Positions 42,616 to 51,910 of a stretch of 64,000 nt of DNA are shown here, piece by piece. The notes beneath the pieces are model-generated. The model saw only the letters and a list, made by a program, of their open reading frames with translations, was not told the DNA's origin and ran no database searches. A program made the position numbers and the translations under genes. Within the stretch, counting starts at the first letter, position 1, and the number at the start of each line of letters is the position of its first letter. Source of the stretch: Thiocapsa roseopersicina (lineage in GTDB: Bacteria; Pseudomonadota; Gammaproteobacteria; Chromatiales; Chromatiaceae); NCBI RefSeq assembly GCF_900106925.1, contig NZ_FNNZ01000012.1:108761-172760 (forward strand), read 5' to 3'.

Positions 42616-43941
42616 TTACTCCACTACATCGGCCAGCTTCATCGACACCCCGCGGTTGAGAATGAATTCCGCCCCGCGTCCGGCATCGACCTCGATCACC
42701 GGCAGCAGCTGCTCGGCCATGTCCAGATAGTAATTGGCCAGACGATCCATTGCGCCGCCGACGCCTTGTGCCGAGGCGGCACTCAGGGCTTGGGGCGTGA
42801 GCATGGATTGGAACTGCAGGTCCGTGCCGGTGCCGGTGTTGACCGGGATCGTCGGCATGCGGTTGAAGATCTGCGAGAAGGATTGCAGGAACCCCGCCTG
42901 CAGGGCCTTGGCGAGCAGGACGCCTTGCTTGGAGACCACCCGCCCGCGTACCCCGACCTTGCCGTCCTCGCCGACCGCATAGCCGTCGATAGGGATCTCG
43001 ATCACGCCGCCGTCGTTGCGGATGCAGCTGAAGGTCTCCCCGCGCAGATAGGCCCGCTCGGAGGCCAGATCGCCGAAGCCGCCGACCAGCAGGAAGCACT
43101 CGCGCAGATCCGCCCGGACCCGGTTGGGCAGGATCGCCTGATGTTTGACTCGGATCAGGGCCGGCACGGGATCCTTGCGGGCGTTCTGCCCGGTCGGCAT
43201 GTCGATGCCGTTGAGCAGCACCCCCTTGAGGATGGCGCCGGCGGGAATATAGACGGATCCGGGCTCGGGGGTGCCGGGGGAGGGTGTCGCGGCTGGCGCC
43301 GTCGACGCCGGCGCGGCGACGGTGCGGATCTGCAAGGTGCGTCCCTGTGCTTGAGCGGGGACGGCGGAGGAGGGTGCCGCTCCCGGCATGGCCGGCGGTG
43401 TCGTCGGCGGTCCGAACAGCGTCTCCATCGGCGCCGGTCGGTGCGGCTCCGCGGCGGTGCCGGTCGGCGCTGCCGGGTCTGCATCGTCGAGCGGCTCCTG
43501 TTGCGGCAGCCCCGGCGGGTTCGCCGCCTGCCGTGCCTGCGCGGCGAGGGCCTCCCGGAGCTGATCGATTTCCCCGCGCAGGACCTCGAGCTCGCGTGCG
43601 TTGCCGAGGTCCTGCTCGCGCTGCGCCGTCCCGAGCGCGGGGGTGCTCGGTGCGGCGGTGGCGCCGCGCTCGAGGTTGCGTTGGACCTCGCTCATGCGCT
43701 TTTCCATGCGTTCCAGGCGATTGACCAGGGCCTCGATCCCGAGTTGTCGCGGATCCGCATCCGTGAGGATGTTGCGCACCAGGGTATCGCGCGGCGAGGG
43801 CGCGTGCAGGCCCGGGGTCTGTGCCGGGGCGAACAGAAAGCTCCCGGCCGTGAGGACGGAGACCACGAAGACGCCGCCACCGAGTGCGGCGACCCGCTTG
43901 GCGTTGGGCGAGAGGCTCTCCCAGTGTCGGTGCAGCCTCAT
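42616..43941 (-). CDS. traB: TraB (VirB10-like) conjugation channel protein
   Basis: A 441-residue protein. A transmembrane helix near residues 18-40 (VAALGGGVFVVSVLTAGSFL) anchors it in the inner membrane. A coiled coil at about 70-135 and a proline-rich periplasmic linker follow. The C-terminal beta-barrel domain starts near 215 (VYIPAGAILKGVLLNGIDMP to QIFNRMPTIPVNTGTGTDLQ). This is the TraB/VirB10 layout, spanning both membranes in the F-type secretion core with TraK and TraV. Its start overlaps the traK stop by 4 bases. No traV follows. Confidence 0.9.
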   Translation of the reverse strand: MRLHRHWESLSPNAKRVAALGGGVFVVSVLTAGSFLFAPAQTPGLHAPSPRDTLVRNILTDADPRQLGIEALVNRLERMEKRMSEVQRNLERGATAAPSTPALGTAQREQDLGNARELEVLRGEIDQLREALAAQARQAANPPGLPQQEPLDDADPAAPTGTAAEPHRPAPMETLFGPPTTPPAMPGAAPSSAVPAQAQGRTLQIRTVAAPASTAPAATPSPGTPEPGSVYIPAGAILKGVLLNGIDMPTGQNARKDPVPALIRVKHQAILPNRVRADLRECFLLVGGFGDLASERAYLRGETFSCIRNDGGVIEIPIDGYAVGEDGKVGVRGRVVSKQGVLLAKALQAGFLQSFSQIFNRMPTIPVNTGTGTDLQFQSMLTPQALSAASAQGVGGAMDRLANYYLDMAEQLLPVIEVDAGRGAEFILNRGVSMKLADVVE

Positions 43942-44939
43942 CGCGGCTGTCCGCTCGTGCGATGCGGGGGCGCGTCGCGTACGAGGAGGAGAAAGACCTC
44001 GGTCTCCTCGCCGGGCGCGAGCACCCGGCGCGGCCAGGCGGCCATCGCGGCCACGGTGGCGGTCGCGGCATCCGGGCGGCAGGTGTCGTGCTCGAGCGTA
44101 ATCGCCTGCGCGGCGGTGTTGGCGACCCTGGCCTTGAGCAGGTCGGATGCCGGACCCTCGGCGCGTTCAACGGTGCGCACCTTCAGCCCCTCGGCACACC
44201 GCAGCTTTGCTCCGCCCGATCCCTTCGCGATCCGAAAACCTTCGGGCATCCGACCTTGCGCCAACGCGCGCAGCTGCTCGACCAGGTCCGAGACGTACGC
44301 CGGTCCGTCGCCGTCGCCGTCGCGGTCCGAGGCGTTGGCGAGCATCGGCATCACGGCTACCGGCTCGACCGCGGCGCGCGGTGCGTTCCCCGTCCGCGTG
44401 CCCTGATACCCCGGCACCGTCAAACGGACCTCGCGCGGCGGGACATACCGCGGCGCCAAGGTCAGCGCCAACGCGAGGGTGCTGCCTTGGCCGTCGCCGA
44501 TGTAGAGGGCCACCGGTTCTTCGGTGTCGGTGGCGACATAGACCACGCTGCCGTCGACCTGGGTCGAGGCGTTGGAGACGGTGTGCACGACCGGGTCGGC
44601 AAAGGGCGTGACGATGCGGTTGAGGTGTCCGATGGCGATCTCGATCAGCACCGTGGTGCCCGGCGTGACGGCGAGGTTGCGCGGACCCAGCTCCAAGGTG
44701 ACCGGCAGGGTGCCTCCCGTAAGCCGCGCCGGAGTGGCTCCGGCGCCCATGACGGTGCGGATCAGGCCCTCGGGCGACGGCGCGGAGCGCGACGCCTGCA
44801 GGACCGAGGAAACCGCGCTCGGCGTGCACCCGGCGTCGAGCAGCATGCAGGAGACCGGGGGAATCTCGAAGGCCGGCTCGGCCTGCGCGCTCGACGCGGC
44901 CAGGACGGCGGCGAGGATGGAGAGACGTCGGGTGATCAT
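43938..44939 (-). CDS. traK: TraK (VirB9-like) outer-membrane core protein
   Basis: A 333-residue secreted protein with a signal peptide (RRLSILAAVLAASSAQAEPA). TraK forms the periplasmic collar of the F-type secretion channel and binds TraB and TraV. The identification rests on order (traL-traE-traK-traB, all coupled by ATGA overlaps), the secreted beta-rich sequence (GTTVLIEIAIGHLNRIVTPF) and the size, typical of SXT-type TraK. Two cysteines near the N-terminus of the mature protein may form a disulfide. Confidence 0.87.
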   Translation of the reverse strand: MITRRLSILAAVLAASSAQAEPAFEIPPVSCMLLDAGCTPSAVSSVLQASRSAPSPEGLIRTVMGAGATPARLTGGTLPVTLELGPRNLAVTPGTTVLIEIAIGHLNRIVTPFADPVVHTVSNASTQVDGSVVYVATDTEEPVALYIGDGQGSTLALALTLAPRYVPPREVRLTVPGYQGTRTGNAPRAAVEPVAVMPMLANASDRDGDGDGPAYVSDLVEQLRALAQGRMPEGFRIAKGSGGAKLRCAEGLKVRTVERAEGPASDLLKARVANTAAQAITLEHDTCRPDAATATVAAMAAWPRRVLAPGEETEVFLLLVRDAPPHRTSGQPR

Positions 44940-45532
44940 GTGTTCGCGTCCTCGGGGTGGGCATCGCGCGCGCTGCGCGGATCGCCGCGATACACCTCCA
45001 GGTGGGTGATCAGCGGGCGGTAGTTGCGGAACTCGACCCGCAGCTCGTAGGTGCGTCGGTTGAGCACGGGGGCGGCCGCCGGGCCTTCGGTCTTGTGCTG
45101 TCCGGTGACGAAGACGGTGCGGGTGGCGGTGTCGTAGGCGACCGTTTGCGGGGCGAAGTGCATGGCGATGTTCTCGCGCTTGATCGCCTCGGTCTGATCG
45201 GCGATCGCGGCCATCACCTCGCGATGCAGCCCGCCGGCAAGCAGCGGATCCAAGACGCGCACGAGCCCGTCGACCGTGGTCGGGCCGACATTGCCGAGCA
45301 GCTGGGCGACGTAGACGCCCCAGGACTCCTCGACCTCCTGGCTCGCGTACTCGCGCGCAATCGTGACCTCGCCTTCCAAGACCGGCGGGACCAAGACCAC
45401 GGTGCGCTCGACCTGACCGACGAGTCCGACCAGGATCAGGTTGGAGGCGACCAGGACCAGCACCGTGATGCGCCAGACACGATTCTCGAGTGTCGTGCCG
45501 CGCCAGGTGGAGAGAAAGTCGCCGAGGGTCAT
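44936..45532 (-). CDS. traE: TraE (VirB8-like) pilus assembly protein
   Basis: A 198-residue protein with one N-terminal membrane helix at about 21-42 (WRITVLVLVASNLILVGLVG) and a periplasmic NTF2-like domain ending TYELRVEFRNYRPLITHLEV. TraE is an inner-membrane scaffold of the F-type channel. The ATG at 45532 overlaps the traL stop (ATGA) and agrees with family length; the frame continues upstream inside traL. Confidence 0.9.
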   Translation of the reverse strand: MTLGDFLSTWRGTTLENRVWRITVLVLVASNLILVGLVGQVERTVVLVPPVLEGEVTIAREYASQEVEESWGVYVAQLLGNVGPTTVDGLVRVLDPLLAGGLHREVMAAIADQTEAIKRENIAMHFAPQTVAYDTATRTVFVTGQHKTEGPAAAPVLNRRTYELRVEFRNYRPLITHLEVYRGDPRSARDAHPEDANT

Positions 45533-45810
45533 GGCACGTAGTGCCGCGCGAAGGGGTTGGGCGTGGAGCGTGCCCCGAGCGGCATGAGGCCGAACCAGTA
45601 GATCAGATGCAGGGCGTAGCCGTCGGCTTGGCGATCGCGAAACCGCCGATAACCGTGCGAGAGCAGGGCGCCGAGCAGCAGGGCGATGGTGAGCTGTCCG
45701 GCGAGGATGCCGGCGACGAGCGCCAGCACCAGGGGCATCAGATCGTCCATGCGCCACAACAGCAGCGTGGGCGGTTCGTCGATGTGGTGGGGAAAGTCGA
45801 GGGTCTCCAT
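45529..45810 (-). CDS. traL: TraL (VirB3-like) membrane protein
   Basis: A 93-residue protein starting METLDFPHHIDEPPTLLLWR, the hallmark opening of TraL, followed by two adjacent hydrophobic helices (about 23-50) and a short cytoplasmic tail. TraL supports pilus assembly at the inner membrane. An in-frame GTG at 45855 would add 15 residues but breaks the family pattern. It heads the coupled traL-E-K-B block. Confidence 0.9.
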   Translation of the reverse strand: METLDFPHHIDEPPTLLLWRMDDLMPLVLALVAGILAGQLTIALLLGALLSHGYRRFRDRQADGYALHLIYWFGLMPLGARSTPNPFARHYVP

Positions 45811-45946
45811 CGGGTGCCTGTTGCGCGGTTTTGACGTGAGCGCATGGTGCGTCACGCCTCTCCGGCGGGCGACGGCGAAAACCCGCCGAAAGCGCCCGCT
45901 TTGCCGCAGGTGGAACGGCCTCGCCTTGAAGGCGGGATCACGCGGT

Positions 45947-46615
45947 TCAGAGCTGCTTCTGCGTATGGGTCACCACGAACGCCACGCACAGCGCCGAGAC
46001 AACACCGAGCACCGGAACCGCAAGAACCGGCATCGCGATCGGCGCGAACAGCAGCAGACCGACGATCAACCAGAGCGCGAGCAGGATCCGCAGCGCGGTG
46101 TGATGCGCCAGCGGACTGGCGTAGACGAACCCGTATTGCCGGATGCGACGGCGCAGCCAGCCGTCGCCGATCGCCGCCGTCAGCACGATCGCCATGAACG
46201 GCCACCAGGCCAGCAGCAGTGCGATCCGGCGCAGCGCCTGTGCGAACGCGCCCCAGATCACGTCCAGGCGTCCGCGCAACCACGCCCAGGCGGGACTCGC
46301 GCCGATCGGCTCCAGGCCGTAGCCTGACTCCACGCCCGGTCCGGTCGCGACCAAGCGATAGGTCCAGGGCGCGATGCCGGTCTCCACGAAGAGTGTGTCG
46401 TACCAGCGCGCGCCGCGGGCCACAATCCCCTGCGCAGCGTCGGCCCCGAGGATCTCCACGAGTTCGCGCCGTTCGGTCTGCTCGACGCCGTGCGCCCAAT
46501 CGCTCGGGATGAAGGAGGCGAACAGGACGAGCTCGAGCACGAAGAGCAGCAGGGTGGAGGCGACCGCCCACAGCCACACGCCGCGACCCTCTTTGGTGCT
46601 CGCGCTATCCCACAC
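45947..46615 (-). CDS. DUF4400-type ICE membrane protein (TraJ-position of SXT)
   Basis: A roughly 222-residue membrane protein with a helix near the N-terminus (WLWAVASTLLLFVLELVLFA), a periplasmic loop (IPSDWAHGVEQ to APWTYRLVATGPGVESGYGL) and three more helices. The family accompanies MobH-type ICE transfer genes and sits between traD and traL, as here. The GTG at 46615 is my choice; a TTG at 46648 is possible, and the gene overlaps the preceding one by about ten bases. Its role in transfer is unknown. Confidence 0.75.
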   Translation of the reverse strand: MWDSASTKEGRGVWLWAVASTLLLFVLELVLFASFIPSDWAHGVEQTERRELVEILGADAAQGIVARGARWYDTLFVETGIAPWTYRLVATGPGVESGYGLEPIGASPAWAWLRGRLDVIWGAFAQALRRIALLLAWWPFMAIVLTAAIGDGWLRRRIRQYGFVYASPLAHHTALRILLALWLIVGLLLFAPIAMPVLAVPVLGVVSALCVAFVVTHTQKQL

Positions 46616-47003
46616 TGAATGGCTGTCTCGGGGGCACGCGCCGCGCAAGCACCCGGCGCTGCGGCTCGGTCAGCGCCCGCGCCACGCAATACTGGTGTCG
46701 GCGTGCCAGGGCGAGGGTGATGCCGTCGACGAAGGCCGCGAAACGCGCCAAATCGTCCTCGCCGTCGCTGCGGGCGCGACGGTAGGCGGCGATGCCCGCG
46801 CGCATCATCGCCAGCGCGGGTTCGGCAGGGTCGTCTTCGGACGGCGCGGACGGGCAGGCGAGCAGCGCGACCCGCGCCAGCAGTCCGACGGCATCCGGCC
46901 ACTCCAGCTCCAGGGTGCGCAGCGTCCGGGCGTCGGCCCGCGACAGGGCCGACAGCGCAAGTCGCCCGGTCGGATCGCGACGGTGTGGCATCCGCGTCGT
47001 CAC
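46605..47003 (-). CDS. small protein between traD and DUF4400 gene, unknown
   Basis: A 132-residue protein from a GTG at 47003, which overlaps the traD stop as GTGA; an ATG at 46991 is the alternative. It is arginine/alanine-rich and helical (ADARTLRTLELEWPDAVGLL, then RFAAFVDGITLALARRHQYC). No family is recognised. The coupled position in the transfer operon is the best evidence that it is real. Confidence 0.6.
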   Translation of the reverse strand: MTTRMPHRRDPTGRLALSALSRADARTLRTLELEWPDAVGLLARVALLACPSAPSEDDPAEPALAMMRAGIAAYRRARSDGEDDLARFAAFVDGITLALARRHQYCVARALTEPQRRVLARRVPPRQPFSVG

Positions 47004-48820
47004 CGCTCCGCCGGTGGCGGCAGGGGCTCGCCCAGGATCGGCAAGCGGCCTTTGGAGACGCGCCCGCCCGGCCAGCGGGCCAGATACTCGAAGTTGGGCA
47101 GCTCCCCGAGCAGCGCCGCCGGGAACAAGGGCGCCTCGGCTTCGTCGAGGCGCTCCCCGGCATTGCCGGTGTAGAGCAGCGGTCGATCGCTCGCGGTCGT
47201 GGAGCCTTGGCTCTTCACCACCGTGCACAGCCGCACCGCCGGGAGACTCTCGGCGATGTACTCCTGCGTCTTCGCATCGATCACGCGCATCGCGATCAGC
47301 CCGTTGAGGTTGCCGAGCACCTGGCGCGCCTTCTCCTCGCTGCCCATGCGCGCGGCGAAGTCCGCAAAGGTCTGGGTCGCGATGGTCAGACGCAGCCCCG
47401 CCCCGCGCCCCTTGTTGAGCAGCTGGATCAGCGGATCGGAGACCGTCTCGGCGGCCTCGTCGATGAAGATGTCGGTCGGGCGCGGGTGTGCCTCGTGGTT
47501 GTAGATGGAGCCCGCCACGGCGGCCAGATCGGCGGTGAGCATCGAGCCGATCGCGCTGCCCACGATGGGGTCGGAGAGACTGTCCAGGCCCACGTAGAGG
47601 ACCTCGCGCCGCGCGATGATCTCCCCGATCGAGGCCGCTCGGCGCGGATCGTTCGGGTCCGTCTCGTCGGGGGAGAGCAGACCTTCCAGGTGTCCGGAGG
47701 TGAGCATCACGATCACCGGCATGAGGCTCGCGACCATCTTGCCGAAGTGCACGGCCTCGTGCTCGAGCAGGCCCCCGAGTCCGTCGATGACGGTGGAAGG
47801 ATGCTCGCCGCGCACGCGCTCGCGATAGAAGGCGAGCAGACCCCGCGCGCGTCGATTGGCATCGCGTGCCTTGTTGATGTACGGGCCGGCATGCTCCTGC
47901 CAGTGCGGCAGGTGGGTATCGAAGTAGCGCTGCAGAACACGTTCGACCAGGGAATCCGCACCGCCTTCCAGATAACGGCGCAGCGTCACCAGGGTCGGGC
48001 GCTCCTCCACGGCCAGCAGCCCGTGCACGGCATGGCTGAGCGCCATCTGCCCGAACGCCTTGAAGGGATCGTTGCCGGTCTCCGAGGGGATCAGGGCGGC
48101 CACCCGGCTGGCCAGCTCGGTGGCCCGCTGGAAGTGGCGCAGCGGATCGAGCCGCACCGACTCGGCCGGAAAGGCCGGATGAAAGGAGACGAAGCGCTGC
48201 GGCGTGCCGGCCAGGGCGCAGGCGCGCTCGGCGGCGGCCCGCAGACCGCGGTCGCCCTTGGGATCGAGGATTACGACCGCATCCCCGCGCAGCACCGCTT
48301 GGGTGACCAGGAGATCGAACAGGCGGGTCTTGCCGCACCCGGTGGTGCCGACGATCAGCACATGCCCTTCGGTGTGGGCGAGCGGGACGGTGATCTCCGC
48401 ATCGGCACCGCCGAGCCCGTGGATCCAGGTCGCGCCCAGACGGCCGGGATCGCGCGGGACGAACCGTTCGGGTCCGAGCCGGATCAGGTCGAGCGCCTCC
48501 TGGGCATGTCGGGCCTCCCAATCGAACCCGCGGCCCATCCACAGCAACCCCGGCCAGGAGGGCACGCGTGCGGCGAACACCTGCGGGTCGATGAATTGCT
48601 GCGGACGCCCGCGCAGCCAGTCGCGCCGGCTGATGCCGCGCACCGTGCCGGGCAGCCAGGTCAGCGCCATGACCAGGCTGCCGACCCCGAGCCAACGAAA
48701 GGAGGCCGCGTGCAGATCCCACAGCTCCGCGGTGGCCCAGGACACGGCCGCGATGCCGGTCCACAGCAGCAGCGCCGGCAACTCGAAGAGCGGGCGCCAG
48801 GGATTGGCATAGGTGCTCAC
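47000..48820 (-). CDS. traD: TraD coupling protein (VirD4-type ATPase)
   Basis: A 606-residue protein with two membrane helices at about 15-60, Walker A VGTTGCGKTRLFDLLVTQAV and DPKGDRG (near 180), and Walker B TDIFIDEAAETVSD followed by LNKGRGAGLRLTIATQTFAD. These are the TraD/TraG coupling-protein motifs. It brings relaxase-bound DNA to the secretion channel. It overlaps traI by 4 bases. Its length and the YxGLDSL segment fit SXT/IncA/C-type TraD. Confidence 0.93.
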   Translation of the reverse strand: MSTYANPWRPLFELPALLLWTGIAAVSWATAELWDLHAASFRWLGVGSLVMALTWLPGTVRGISRRDWLRGRPQQFIDPQVFAARVPSWPGLLWMGRGFDWEARHAQEALDLIRLGPERFVPRDPGRLGATWIHGLGGADAEITVPLAHTEGHVLIVGTTGCGKTRLFDLLVTQAVLRGDAVVILDPKGDRGLRAAAERACALAGTPQRFVSFHPAFPAESVRLDPLRHFQRATELASRVAALIPSETGNDPFKAFGQMALSHAVHGLLAVEERPTLVTLRRYLEGGADSLVERVLQRYFDTHLPHWQEHAGPYINKARDANRRARGLLAFYRERVRGEHPSTVIDGLGGLLEHEAVHFGKMVASLMPVIVMLTSGHLEGLLSPDETDPNDPRRAASIGEIIARREVLYVGLDSLSDPIVGSAIGSMLTADLAAVAGSIYNHEAHPRPTDIFIDEAAETVSDPLIQLLNKGRGAGLRLTIATQTFADFAARMGSEEKARQVLGNLNGLIAMRVIDAKTQEYIAESLPAVRLCTVVKSQGSTTASDRPLLYTGNAGERLDEAEAPLFPAALLGELPNFEYLARWPGGRVSKGRLPILGEPLPPPAER

Positions 48821-50994
48821 GGCCGCCCCGCCAGGATGATCCCGCGCGTGTCGGGGATGAAGTCCGGCTGATGCTTGAGGCGCCGCAGCAGCTTCGACGG
48901 CGGGATGCGGTGCTCGGCGGCCAAGGCCGCGAGGGTGGCGTGGTCGATCAGCAGACCGTTCGGGACCGCCGTCGTCTGCACCCGCCCGTCACGGCACTGT
49001 GCCGCCAAGTCCTCGGCGAAGGCGCGCGCGGCGCTTTTGCGCGGAGGCGCTTTGGGCGGTTCGGCTGCGCGGGCAGTCGCGCCGGGTGGAGCCTCGGGCG
49101 TGTCGCTGGTGGCTTCTGCCCCGACCGGGTCGTGCGTGCCCGGCGCGGCAACGAGGACATCCGTCGGGGTTCGGTCGAGGACGGGCCGAAGAAGCGTCGC
49201 GACCGCGGCACTGGCTTCGACCGTGAGCATCGCCCGCATCCGCCCGTCGATCTCGCGCACCCGCAGCAAGGGGCGACGCGGATCGATCGCGAGCAGACCG
49301 TCGTCCCACAAGGCGTGCAGGAGGTCTGCGGGTTCCGTCCCGATGCCGGGTACCGCGAGTGCCGTCAACCCCTCGGGGTAGGGGATCAGCAGATGGCGCT
49401 CCCGTCGGACGAGGATCTCGGCGGGGCGTTCGCCGTCCGCGATGGACCGGAGCAGCGTGATCAAGGCAAGGCCGCCGGGGCCGCGGCTTGCGAGCCAGCT
49501 GCGGGCAGAGGTGGCGGGGTCGTTCGGGGTCCTCGGCTGCGGAGGGGCCACGGCAGCAGGTTTCGTCATAGGCGTGGACTCGCCATCAGGCTGCAGCGGT
49601 GACGGCGTGGCGGCCACCGACGCGTCCTGATCGGCCGTGTGCTCCGCCCCGGTGATCAGGTCGAGCTGCGCTGCGCGGGTCAGGTCGGTGTCGGGAGCAT
49701 CGACGGCATCGGCGTCGCTCATGATGAGCTCGGTCGGGTCCTCGATCCGGACGGGCCCGGAGGTCGCACCTTCCTGCCACCGCGCCACCGGTGCCGGCGG
49801 ATGCCCGGCAAGAACCAGCTCGGGCGAGGCGAGCAGCAACATCGTCAGCTGCACCGGCTTGCCGTCCTTCACGAGCGGCGCCGGGGCGATGCGGCGGTAG
49901 AAGCGGTCGCGCTCCTCCTCGCGATAGGTGGTCACATGACCGCGCTCGACCAGGATGTCGGCGATGGTCTCGGGGGCCTTGGGAATGCCGGGGATCTTGT
50001 CCCGCGCCAAGAGGCCGGCGATGTCTTCGCCGCCTTGCGGCCAGACCACATGGAGCCCGTCGGCGAGCATCCACAGGCGCGCGCCGGGGGTGTTGACCGT
50101 CCAGGTGCCGTCGCGCACCAGACGGCGCATCGCGTCGATCAGGTAGCGGTCCACCGGCACGCCGAGCGCGAAGGCGTCGGGATCGATGCGGTTCTCGCGC
50201 AGATCGCGCGCCACGCTCGCCCGATCGGCGTTGCCGACCACCGTGCCCACGACCGAGGTCTCCTCCTGTCCGCCCACGACCGCGATCAGGTTGGCGAGGA
50301 TCGCCGGATCGCGACTCAGCCAGGTCTTGATCTCGGGGGTGAGGATGGCGTGCACCACCAAGGTGCCCATCTGCAGATGGGCATTGTGGCGGCGCGTCTC
50401 GCGCCAGCGCAGGTAGTAGCGCTGCAGTCCATGCCGGCGGGCCCAGTCGAGCAGCGGCTCTTCATGCGGGCACCAGGTCAGGGTGCCGTCGCGATCCGAC
50501 ACCGTGAGGTCGGCGACGGGCTTGCCGATGTCGTGCAGCAGCCCGGCCAGGCCGCTTGCGACCCGCCAGCGCGGCTCCAGGTGATAGCGGTCCTTGGGCT
50601 CGCGATCCAGCGCAAAGACGTGGCGCATCGACGCCTGCGCGGCGAGGAAACCCACTTCCAGGGAATGGCGCAGCAGCCCGCCCGAGCCGCGGTGATGATG
50701 GGCCTCGGAGGCGGGCAGCAGATGCACGAAGGCGGCGAGGCGGCGCACGACCGGCAGGACGAGGTCGCGGTAATCCGCGTCGTTCATGCCCACCCCGTCC
50801 TGCAGGCGCCGGATCAATTCGGTTTGCTTGGCGAGCAGCGCGTCCACGTCGGACGCCGGCAGCCCCTTGATGAAGGGCGGGTAGCGCAGCAGATCCTCGT
50901 CCGGAGCGGGGGCCGATTCGGCAATCGCATCGGAACCCGGTGCGGGCGTCGGTGCGGCCGCCTTGGAGCGGCGAAACAGATCGAAGAGTGTCAT
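48817..50994 (-). CDS. traI: MobH-family relaxase TraI
   Basis: A 725-residue relaxase of the MobH class. The N-terminal TraI_2 domain has HHHRGSGGLLRHSLEVGFLA (near 105-125) and LLHDIGKPVADL, the HD-hydrolase-like histidines that bind metal. The C-terminal third (DPATSARSWLASRGPGGLAL, then HATLAALAAEHRIPPSKLLR) matches the TraI_2 C-terminal region. It nicks oriT and leads the strand into the recipient. The ATG at 50994 has AGGAT at good spacing; a GTG at 51009 is possible. It is the first gene of the traI-D-x-DUF4400-L-E-K-B run. Confidence 0.92.
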   Translation of the reverse strand: MTLFDLFRRSKAAAPTPAPGSDAIAESAPAPDEDLLRYPPFIKGLPASDVDALLAKQTELIRRLQDGVGMNDADYRDLVLPVVRRLAAFVHLLPASEAHHHRGSGGLLRHSLEVGFLAAQASMRHVFALDREPKDRYHLEPRWRVASGLAGLLHDIGKPVADLTVSDRDGTLTWCPHEEPLLDWARRHGLQRYYLRWRETRRHNAHLQMGTLVVHAILTPEIKTWLSRDPAILANLIAVVGGQEETSVVGTVVGNADRASVARDLRENRIDPDAFALGVPVDRYLIDAMRRLVRDGTWTVNTPGARLWMLADGLHVVWPQGGEDIAGLLARDKIPGIPKAPETIADILVERGHVTTYREEERDRFYRRIAPAPLVKDGKPVQLTMLLLASPELVLAGHPPAPVARWQEGATSGPVRIEDPTELIMSDADAVDAPDTDLTRAAQLDLITGAEHTADQDASVAATPSPLQPDGESTPMTKPAAVAPPQPRTPNDPATSARSWLASRGPGGLALITLLRSIADGERPAEILVRRERHLLIPYPEGLTALAVPGIGTEPADLLHALWDDGLLAIDPRRPLLRVREIDGRMRAMLTVEASAAVATLLRPVLDRTPTDVLVAAPGTHDPVGAEATSDTPEAPPGATARAAEPPKAPPRKSAARAFAEDLAAQCRDGRVQTTAVPNGLLIDHATLAALAAEHRIPPSKLLRRLKHQPDFIPDTRGIILAGRP

Positions 50995-51075
50995 CGGGGC
51001 ATCCTGCACCGTCGCGGATGCGCCCGGCCATGGCGATAACCGCGCGGATGGGTCTGCTTTGCGGCGGACCGCCCG

Positions 51076-51864
51076 TCAGCGCGCGGCGTCGTCGTCCAGA
51101 TCCAGCTCGCGACACCGCTTGGCGGCGGCCCGAAAGCGGGTGCGCACCTCGGCGAGCTGACGCACGGCGGCGCGGATGGCGCCGAATCCCTGCTCGGCCT
51201 CCTCCACGAGCGGGCGCTGCCAGTCTCGTGCGATGCCGCGAAAGGCGCTCTTCGGGTAGCGATCCCCGTCGCCCTTGCGGATGTAGTCCGACAGATAGAC
51301 GACACCCGTGGCGGTGTGCACATGGCGGTAGGTGACCCACTCGATGGAGAAGGCGCCGGGGGTGGCGCGCTCAGCCCGCTGCGCGCGCACCCGCACGCCG
51401 ATGCGACCCCATACGCTACGCGGCAGTTCGCGACCGGCCTCCGCCAGGCGTTGCTCGAAGGCGCTGCATTCTTGCTCGGCGCGCTCTTGCAGGGCCGCCA
51501 GGTTGCGCGCGATCCAGGCGTCGAGCGCCTCCGCGACAGCGCTCGGTGACGCATCCTCCTCGGCGTCCCTGCCCGTTGTGCCGAGCGGGCCTGCCCGGAA
51601 GGCTGCCTCGAGGCTGTGGGCAGGCGGCACGCCGGCCGGACGTTCGCACCCTCTTATCTTTGGTGAAACAGCGCCCGCTGTTCTCACCTGCCGCGGACGG
51701 CTTCCGGTCAGGGCAGGCAGCGCCGTCGTCGCTCGGTCGACGCGTCGCACGCTCCTCGTGCAGAGTGCAACCCCTCGTTCAGGTCTTCCGTATTTCCGTT
51801 CGGTCGTCGTGTCATGGGTTGATCCCTGATCGTTCGGGACGGGCGTTCCTATTCGCGCGCCCAT
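51076..51864 (-). CDS. MobI(A/C)-like mobilisation protein
   Basis: The frame encodes up to 262 residues. The conserved part is from about residue 95 on: EALDAWIARNLAALQERAEQ, RIGVRVRAQRAERATPGAFS, IEWVTYRHV, VVYLSDYIRKGDGDRYPKSA and FRGIARDWQRPLVEEAEQGF. I associate this pattern with MobI proteins of SXT/IncA/C elements, which are needed for oriT processing. The first 80 or so codons contain a long inverted repeat (51662-51688) and have odd composition, so the true start is probably further in, for example a GTG near 51630. It lies between traI and the oriT candidate. Confidence 0.6.
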   Translation of the reverse strand: MGARIGTPVPNDQGSTHDTTTERKYGRPERGVALCTRSVRRVDRATTALPALTGSRPRQVRTAGAVSPKIRGCERPAGVPPAHSLEAAFRAGPLGTTGRDAEEDASPSAVAEALDAWIARNLAALQERAEQECSAFEQRLAEAGRELPRSVWGRIGVRVRAQRAERATPGAFSIEWVTYRHVHTATGVVYLSDYIRKGDGDRYPKSAFRGIARDWQRPLVEEAEQGFGAIRAAVRQLAEVRTRFRAAAKRCRELDLDDDAAR

Positions 51865-51910
51865 CGGGTGGGTGTCGCCGGACGGCGCAAAACGCTGCTC
51901 GGGTTTCCGT
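51108..51910. repeat. tandem duplication, copy 1 (contains mobI-like gene and upstream region)
   Basis: This segment is repeated at 51920-52556. Shared blocks include the CTTGGCGGCGGCCCGAAAGC start, the GCGTTGCTCGAAGGCGCTGC block, the GGAAGGCTGCCTCGAG block and the GTTGATCCCTGATCG block. The offset is about 645 bases for the upstream half and about 810 bases for the 3' end of the gene. Confidence 0.8.
51662..51688. repeat. 27-base inverted repeat, copy 1 (candidate oriT/operator element)
   Basis: Arms GGTGAAACAGC and GCTGTTCTCACC close over GCCC, with one unpaired C. The same structure is kept at 52307-52333 in the duplicated segment. It sits upstream of the conserved part of the mobI-like gene and about 1.1-1.3 kb from the ParM-like gene. 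Confidence 0.6.

Noticed and set aside
46605..48764. 719-codon frame overlapping traD
   Set aside because: Only its last 132 codons (from the GTG at 47003) are kept as a gene; the rest is the shadow of traD.
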